Of a stretch of DNA of 8,749 nt, positions 4,874-8,749 are shown in pieces (the stretch's first letter is position 1; every line of letters begins with the position of its first letter). Made by a program: the position numbers and the translations under genes. This DNA comes from Acidobacteriota bacterium (GTDB lineage: Bacteria; Acidobacteriota; Blastocatellia; Pyrinomonadales; Pyrinomonadaceae). The notes beneath the pieces were generated by a model. That model worked only from the letters and a program-made list of their open reading frames with translations. It had not been told where the DNA came from and did no database searches. The stretch lies in the NCBI GenBank assembly GCA_024640445.1, contig JAHEEZ010000147.1:1-8749 (forward strand), written 5' to 3'.

Positions 4874-5375
4874 CTCCCAGCTCCAGATAGAATGCGCGGT
4901 CGCAACGGTCAGCGTGCGCACCCTCGCATTCCTTGAAACCAAAGCTTGAATAAAGCCCGATCGCCTCTTTCAGAACACTTGCGGTTTCCAGGATGATCTG
5001 TTCGAACCCGAGCTCTGCAGCCCTACCTACGGCTCTCTGAAGCGTGGCCTTGCCGAGTCCGCGACCCCGCATCCTTTGGTCCAGGTACATTTTCCGGAGT
5101 TCTACGGTCTTCTCATCGACTGGAAATAGCCCGACGGTCCCAACCACATTCCCTGTTCCGTCTTCGAGAACGTTGAAAAGACCGCCTGAGGAGATGTAGC
5201 TGGCTTCGATATCGTCGAGGTCGGAATCAATCCCTTCCGGATCCGGCACGAGACCGTATTCACGCAAGACACCGAAGATCAACTCACGGACTGCATCGCG
5301 ATCCGCGTTTACAGCGCTGCGGAAGATCAAATCCTCCGCAATTCTATCTTCGGATCCTTCGAAAGCGGAAGCCAT
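4854..5375 (-). CDS. GNAT-family N-acetyltransferase
   Basis: The 173-aa protein is a single GNAT domain. Motif A is clear: V91-E-L-R-K-M-Y-L, then the acetyl-CoA pyrophosphate loop R103-G-R-G-L-G108, followed by helix K109-A-T-L-Q-R. Motif B includes L141-Y142-S-S-F-G-F147, in which Tyr142 sits where many GNATs have the general acid. The family transfers acetyl from acetyl-CoA to an amine; the substrate (small molecule or protein N-terminus) cannot be told. The ATG (5375) lies 3 nt after the stop of the upstream lipoprotein gene with no clear Shine-Dalgarno, so translation is probably coupled. The last residues (D171-E-G) and the stop codon are encoded by the heptamer repeat, so the gene's original end may have been altered. 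Confidence 0.88.
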   Translation of the reverse strand: MASAFEGSEDRIAEDLIFRSAVNADRDAVRELIFGVLREYGLVPDPEGIDSDLDDIEASYISSGGLFNVLEDGTGNVVGTVGLFPVDEKTVELRKMYLDQRMRGRGLGKATLQRAVGRAAELGFEQIILETASVLKEAIGLYSSFGFKECEGAHADRCDRAFYLELGATSDEG

Positions 5376-5378
5376 AAA

Positions 5379-6371
5379 TTAGAGGTCCGGGACCCAGTAC
5401 TCTCCACTTCCCTTCGCGACTTTCTTAAGTCCCAGGGGACCCAGGTCCGACTCCTTTCGGCCAAGGTATGTGAAGTGCGGTTCGTCATTCTGCACTGTGC
5501 GGAACCAGCCGTTCTCCGCCAATATTTTGCGAACTGCCGGATTGCCGTATTCGCTGGCATCGAACGCAAGCATTGATATGTGCTGTGAAGTGCCGGGAGC
5601 GGCAACCGAGGAAAGGATGGAGTTGTTGAAGAAAGTATTGAAGTAAATGCCCTTCTTCTCAATCTCGAGCACCTCCTCGACCTGCTGTCCGATAGGCAGC
5701 GATTTGAGCCTATCCGCTTCAGCCTTGGAGAGTCTGCCCTTCCCGGTCCAGTGGTCGCAAGCTTTCAGGAATCTGCTGTTCCATAGATCCAGCGTTTTGG
5801 CGTAACTCCTGCGCGCCGCCTCTTGCCCGTCCCTTGGAGTGATAGTGAATCCGGCTGCTTTCGCCTGTTCAGCTGCATTCTGAAGCGCCGAAAGAGCTTC
5901 ACGCTGTAGTTCTATCGTAACCCCGCCAAGAGTTCCTGAACCGATCTCTGCTTTTGCCTGAAAGGCCTCGACCTGGCTTTCCGAGGTGAACATGATCTTT
6001 GAAGGCGGCGCAGCTGTCGTCAGAAGGACAGCGCCGTATTCCCGCAAAATACGGCTTTGGACAGGATTGCTTTCATCCGCCACGGAAGTCAGATCCAGTC
6101 CAAACCGCTTCAGATTCGCCTCGACGTTGCCTCTGAATCCTCCCGCGGAAGGCGCCGGAGCGTCCATAGAAAGCGTTTCGGTCTTGTTCACGTTTTCCGA
6201 TGTATTTCCCATTTCACTGTCAGATTCCGCGCGGGTTTCGGTAATCGCGGCTTCAGGCTGATCACGCTCTTCTGCCGAAGTATTCGCAACCGGTTTGTAG
6301 CACCCTGCCATCGAGCCGATCAGAAACATCAGTCCAAAGAAGACAGCCGTTCGATTTACAATTAGGTTCAT
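5379..6371 (-). CDS. M15-like (VanY/DdcB-type) peptidase lipoprotein
   Basis: From ATG 6371 the product is 330 aa; an in-frame ATG at 6392 would add seven residues. I prefer 6371 because it gives a compact lipoprotein signal peptide (R7, hydrophobic core, G-S-M-A-G-C with lipid Cys24). A Ser/Thr/Glu-rich linker (to about residue 80) follows. The C-terminal region resembles the M15 peptidase fold: S262-Q-H264-I-S-M-L-A269-F-D271 fits S-x-H-x-x-G-x-A-x-D with Met for Gly, and E297-P-H299-F-T-Y fits the E-P-x-H-F end, giving zinc ligands His264, Asp271 and His299. Family members trim D-Ala from peptidoglycan stem peptides in the periplasm. The missing Gly and shortened E-P-H leave activity open. 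It forms an apparent two-gene unit with the GNAT gene, 3 nt downstream. Confidence 0.75.
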   Translation of the reverse strand: MNLIVNRTAVFFGLMFLIGSMAGCYKPVANTSAEERDQPEAAITETRAESDSEMGNTSENVNKTETLSMDAPAPSAGGFRGNVEANLKRFGLDLTSVADESNPVQSRILREYGAVLLTTAAPPSKIMFTSESQVEAFQAKAEIGSGTLGGVTIELQREALSALQNAAEQAKAAGFTITPRDGQEAARRSYAKTLDLWNSRFLKACDHWTGKGRLSKAEADRLKSLPIGQQVEEVLEIEKKGIYFNTFFNNSILSSVAAPGTSQHISMLAFDASEYGNPAVRKILAENGWFRTVQNDEPHFTYLGRKESDLGPLGLKKVAKGSGEYWVPDL

Positions 6372-6422
6372 ATTCCCAGTCCCAACCGGCATCCCCGCCG
6401 CGGCCTGTCTGGCGTGATGCCG

Positions 6423-6452
6423 CTAACACTTTCAACCGAGATTGTTTATACT
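6423..6452 (+). promoter_or_regulatory. Possible promoter of the 6489 lipoprotein gene
   Basis: CTAACA (6423-6428, four of six to TTGACA) and TATACT (6447-6452, five of six to TATAAT) are 18 nt apart in the 117-bp region between divergent genes. The leader would be about 30 nt and includes AGGA (6474-6477), 11 nt before the ATG. Confidence 0.35.
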
Positions 6453-6488
6453 GCAGACAATATATTCGATTTTAGGATTTAGTTAAAT

Positions 6489-7166
6489 ATGAACAGTCAC
6501 CGAATTACCAGAGCGTTCTCGCTTTTTACGATCGCATTGCTGGCAACCGCGTTTGCCGCCTGCACAGCTGACGAGTCGATTCCCGCAGGAAAAGCGTCAT
6601 CTCCAACCGAAGCTTACAAAATGCTTTATACAGCCGTGAAAGCGAAGAAGTCAGGCGATATTAAGCTGATGCTTTCCAAGGACACCGTTCGCTTCGCGGA
6701 AGGGGTCGCGGCTCAACAGAAGAAGACCCTGGACGATCAGATCAGGAATGGTTTCTCAAGGACGACGTTCGCGGAAAAGATGCCCGCGATACGCGACGAG
6801 CGCATCAACGGCAATTTCGGCGCGGTGGAGGTCTTCAATGCGGGCGACAACAAGTGGGAGGATCTTCCCTTCATCTTGGAGGATGGCGGATGGAAGCTTG
6901 CGGTCGGCAACGTTTTTGCAGGATCCTGGAAACGGCCCGGGATACCCAGGAGCGTTCGTGAACAGGAGAATGCGAACGCGGCGGGCGGAAACAATATTGT
7001 GCCTTACGGCAACCTGAATGCGAACGTTAATACGGACACGGTCAACAGCAAGCCCATCATACCGAAACCGATGCCGATGCCTAGTGCGAAATCGATGCCT
7101 GTGCCTGGTTCGAACAAGATTCCTATTCAGCGCCCGAACGCTCCTGCTCCAAACGGGACTCGATGA
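6489..7166 (+). CDS. Lipoprotein with an NTF2/DUF4878-like domain and a proline-rich tail
   Basis: The 225-aa protein starts with a lipoprotein signal peptide (R5, R8, hydrophobic 10-21) and lipobox A-F-A-A-C with Cys25. Residues 37-145 have the look of an NTF2-like/DUF4878 domain: S38-P-T-E-A-Y-K-M-L begins the helix, then a long charged helical stretch, and strands that end in W-E-D-L-P-F-I-L-E-D-G-G-W-K-L. Such domains are small periplasmic folds of unknown ligand in bacterial lipoproteins. Residues 158-225 are low-complexity, rich in Asn, Pro and Met, including K-P-M-P-M-P-S, and probably unstructured, possibly reaching the cell wall (inference). The stop codon overlaps the next start by 4 bp (ATGA, 7163-7166), so the two genes form an operon. 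Confidence 0.8.
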   Translation: MNSHRITRAFSLFTIALLATAFAACTADESIPAGKASSPTEAYKMLYTAVKAKKSGDIKLMLSKDTVRFAEGVAAQQKKTLDDQIRNGFSRTTFAEKMPAIRDERINGNFGAVEVFNAGDNKWEDLPFILEDGGWKLAVGNVFAGSWKRPGIPRSVREQENANAAGGNNIVPYGNLNANVNTDTVNSKPIIPKPMPMPSAKSMPVPGSNKIPIQRPNAPAPNGTR

Positions 7167-7510
7167 TAAGCCGAAGACTTGTTGAAGAGATAATCTCTGT
7201 TTACATAAAACACGGCTGGAAGCTCGGCCGTGTTTTGCTTTCCGGGGCCGCTCGCGAAAAGATTGGACCGGATTTGCTGGAGAAGCTATTCGTAGAAAGC
7301 GACATCGTTGCGTCCGACTTCGACGCGGCCTGGTTTGAACGGCCTTCGAAGAATGGGGCGACAGCTATCGAGCTTCGGCACCTCGGAGAAGCGCCGTTCG
7401 CGCTTTTTGAACTTGTCAAAAACGACGAGCGTATCGAAGAGATCCGGAACGAGATGGAAAACCGTTTGGCGTCTTATGCATCAAAGCCCCCGTCTGAGAA
7501 GGACCAATGA
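7163..7510 (+). CDS. Conserved-looking small protein of unknown function
   Basis: The 115-aa product begins at an ATG that overlaps the preceding stop as ATGA, the typical arrangement of translational coupling, which also fixes the start. I do not recognise the family. No signal peptide or membrane segment is visible. The protein looks like a small soluble alpha/beta domain: a helix (residues 4-20), strand G23-R-V-L-L, helices near 29-45, a strand near 67-72 (A-T-A-I-E-L-R), and a charged C-terminal helix (87-105), followed by a Lys/Ser/Pro-rich tail. It is cytoplasmic by composition. A link to the lipoprotein upstream is only by position. Confidence 0.75.
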   Translation: MISRRLVEEIISVYIKHGWKLGRVLLSGAAREKIGPDLLEKLFVESDIVASDFDAAWFERPSKNGATAIELRHLGEAPFALFELVKNDERIEEIRNEMENRLASYASKPPSEKDQ

Positions 7511-7593
7511 GCGTCACAGAAATTGGTGCTTTGCTGCGGCGGCTCTCTTGACAAGAGGTCCCTGTAAAAGGAAACTCTGTTCGGAACAAATCG

Positions 7594-8202
7594 ATGAACA
7601 AGAATTTCGGCGAAAGATTGGAGAATATTTGGAAAGATCTCCGGCCGATGACAAAAAAGATGCTCGAAGGAGCAATGAAAACAAGCAAGCCCCCGGGCAA
7701 GCAGAAGTACTCGTACGACGCACATGCCGATTGGGAGCTCAGCAGCCTTTTGACGGCGCTTGACGAGCAGGTAAAGGACCCGGAATCGAAGAAGGACTCG
7801 GTACGTCTTCGCGAGATATCCAATTTGGCGAATGTATGCGCGGGACTTTTAGAGGCCAGGACGGAGTCTGCCGAGGTGTTCATACAGCTCGCAAAACGCG
7901 CGCTCAGCCGGAATGACTACGCCGGCATCGATAAACTTGCGGACATTCTGTTCGAGCGATTCACAGCGGGCGAGATAGCCGAGATCATCCGGCAAACGGA
8001 AATGGCGCAGATACGAGCGATCGCGTACGAGACGCTCGCAATTTTCCCGGCTACACTTGTCGTCCCCCTTCTGGACGACCCTCTGTATTTTGAGATTGCG
8101 GTGAATGTGCTTGAACAGCAGGCGATGGAATTCGAATCCGAAGAAGCGAGAGCGGTACTCGAGCACCTGGACTCGGGAATGGATTACGATGACGACTTTT
8201 GA
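7594..8202 (+). CDS. Helical protein of unknown function
   Basis: The 202-aa product is fixed at ATG 7594 by an in-frame TGA (7549-7551) with no other start codon between. A GGA lies 9 nt upstream of the ATG. I do not recognise the family. There is no signal peptide or membrane span. Residues 1-45 are basic (K-K-M, K-P-P-G-K-Q-K). Residues 48-195 are predicted as a run of amphipathic helices (L-A-N-V-C-A-G-L-L, I-D-K-L-A-D-I-L-F, A-V-N-V-L-E-Q-Q-A), which could form a HEAT- or TPR-like solenoid (inference). The C-terminus is strongly acidic (D-Y-D-D-D-F). It lies 83 bp after the previous gene and stops 7 bp from a convergent gene. Confidence 0.75.
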   Translation: MNKNFGERLENIWKDLRPMTKKMLEGAMKTSKPPGKQKYSYDAHADWELSSLLTALDEQVKDPESKKDSVRLREISNLANVCAGLLEARTESAEVFIQLAKRALSRNDYAGIDKLADILFERFTAGEIAEIIRQTEMAQIRAIAYETLAIFPATLVVPLLDDPLYFEIAVNVLEQQAMEFESEEARAVLEHLDSGMDYDDDF

Positions 8203-8209
8203 TCCGCAG

Positions 8210-8749
8210 CTATTCTTCCGACAGTTTTCCGGACAGCCAGAAACTCCCCCGAACCTTTGAACCTTCTTCCGGCAACTCGCTGACAAGCTTTTGATCAGCC
8301 GCGATCCTGATCGTAATAGATCCGGCTTCAGCAGTTATTACGCAAAACCCGGCCCCAGTAAGATCATTCTTTCGAAACTCTGCATCGACGACACGCGCGG
8401 TAATTCTGACATGGGCCTGCGGGGGCAGTTCCGGATCGTGGTTTTCATCTGCAAGATTCGCGAGCGGGACTATCCCCGTCGGTTCATCGTCATCCTGATC
8501 TGAATCGAAGCTAAGATCCGGGGACGCGAAAGCGGTGAGTTCCGCTTCGTGCTCACAGGGAAACGTGAGTCCTTTGTAACGTCGGAAATCGGGAGCGTCA
8601 AAAACAAAAGTCGGACCTCCCGCCACAGGACGGCATACGAATGCACCGTCAAGTTCCGAAGTGTCCCTTTCTACGCTCCTCAGCAGCAAAAGCCTGGAGA
8701 CACCGCCCTGAGAGAAGGCAGGGTTGAACCCAATCAGTTCCTGGTCTGA
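8210..8749 (-). CDS. C-terminal part of an unknown protein with an OB-like end (5' end outside window)
   Basis: The frame is open from the right window edge to TAG at 8212-8210, giving 179 visible residues; an internal TTG at 8689 is not needed as a start, because 20 further upstream codons are in frame and read as protein (F-N-P-A-F-S-Q-G-G). No family is recognised. The middle is acidic (D-S-D-Q-D-D-D-E). The last 70 residues alternate strands and turns (V-R-I-T-A-R-V, G-F-C-V-I-T, I-T-I-R-I, G-S-F-W-L-S-G) in a pattern that resembles a small beta-barrel or OB fold (inference). It converges on the 7594 gene with 7 bp between them and no terminator. Confidence 0.7.
   Translation of the reverse strand, partial: SDQELIGFNPAFSQGGVSRLLLLRSVERDTSELDGAFVCRPVAGGPTFVFDAPDFRRYKGLTFPCEHEAELTAFASPDLSFDSDQDDDEPTGIVPLANLADENHDPELPPQAHVRITARVVDAEFRKNDLTGAGFCVITAEAGSITIRIAADQKLVSELPEEGSKVRGSFWLSGKLSEE

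Noticed and set aside
7548..7576. Perfect TTGACA as promoter for the 7594 gene
   Set aside because: At 16-18 nt spacing there is no -10 better than three of six; co-transcription with the preceding gene is as likely.
8210..8689. 159-aa gene starting at TTG 8689
   Set aside because: The frame continues open to the window edge with protein-like sequence, so the gene is truncated rather than TTG-started.

Overview
The window looks like a chromosomal segment of a moderately GC-rich Gram-negative bacterium, most likely an Acidobacteriota of the Blastocatellia/Pyrinomonadaceae type. This is inference: it rests on the style of the FG-GAP/VCBS repeats at the left edge (PGDYDGDGKYDIAV, FDGDGKTDLAVFRP), on several lipoproteins with Gram-negative lipoboxes, and on the gene content. 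No marker gene settles it.

Layout. Positions 1-521 (+) are the C-terminal end of a secreted FG-GAP/VCBS-repeat protein, closed by a strong terminator (545-578). A minus-strand terminator (610-582) lies back-to-back with it. From there to 4740 the minus strand carries one gene cluster, read right to left: an ArsR-family regulator (4740-4405); a promoter whose -10 lies inside a 24-bp dyad (4389-4350); a rhodanese-DUF2892 membrane protein of YgaP type (4324-3776); a TauE/SafE permease (3700-2906); a persulfide dioxygenase-like metallo-beta-lactamase protein fused to two rhodanese domains (2876-1500); a DUF2202 ferritin-like lipoprotein (1444-797); and a very small membrane protein gene (787-635). 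The first four genes form a recognisable sulfide/persulfide handling set, related in content to the bigR and cst operons.

The most striking feature is the last, easily missed gene. Its reading frame runs through an in-frame UGA (700-698) to a TAA (637-635). Fifteen nucleotides after the UGA is a perfect 7-bp hairpin with loop GGUCU, the core of the apical loop of the E. coli fdhF SECIS element. I read it as a 50-residue, single-pass membrane selenoprotein with a U-x4-C pair (U30, C35). It is coupled to the DUF2202 gene: its ribosome binding site begins within that gene's stop codon. The operon would thus pair persulfide chemistry with a selenocysteine peptide and a di-iron lipoprotein.

To the right, minus-strand genes encode a GNAT acetyltransferase (5375-4854), whose 3' end runs into a degenerate 7-bp tandem repeat, and an M15-like peptidase lipoprotein (6371-5379). 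Three plus-strand genes follow: a lipoprotein with an NTF2/DUF4878-like look (6489-7166), a small unknown protein overlapping it by 4 bp (7163-7510), and an unknown helical protein (7594-8202). A convergent minus-strand gene of unknown function (8749-8210) is cut by the window edge. No tRNA, rRNA, CRISPR array or insertion sequence is visible, and no stretch over 300 bases is without a gene.
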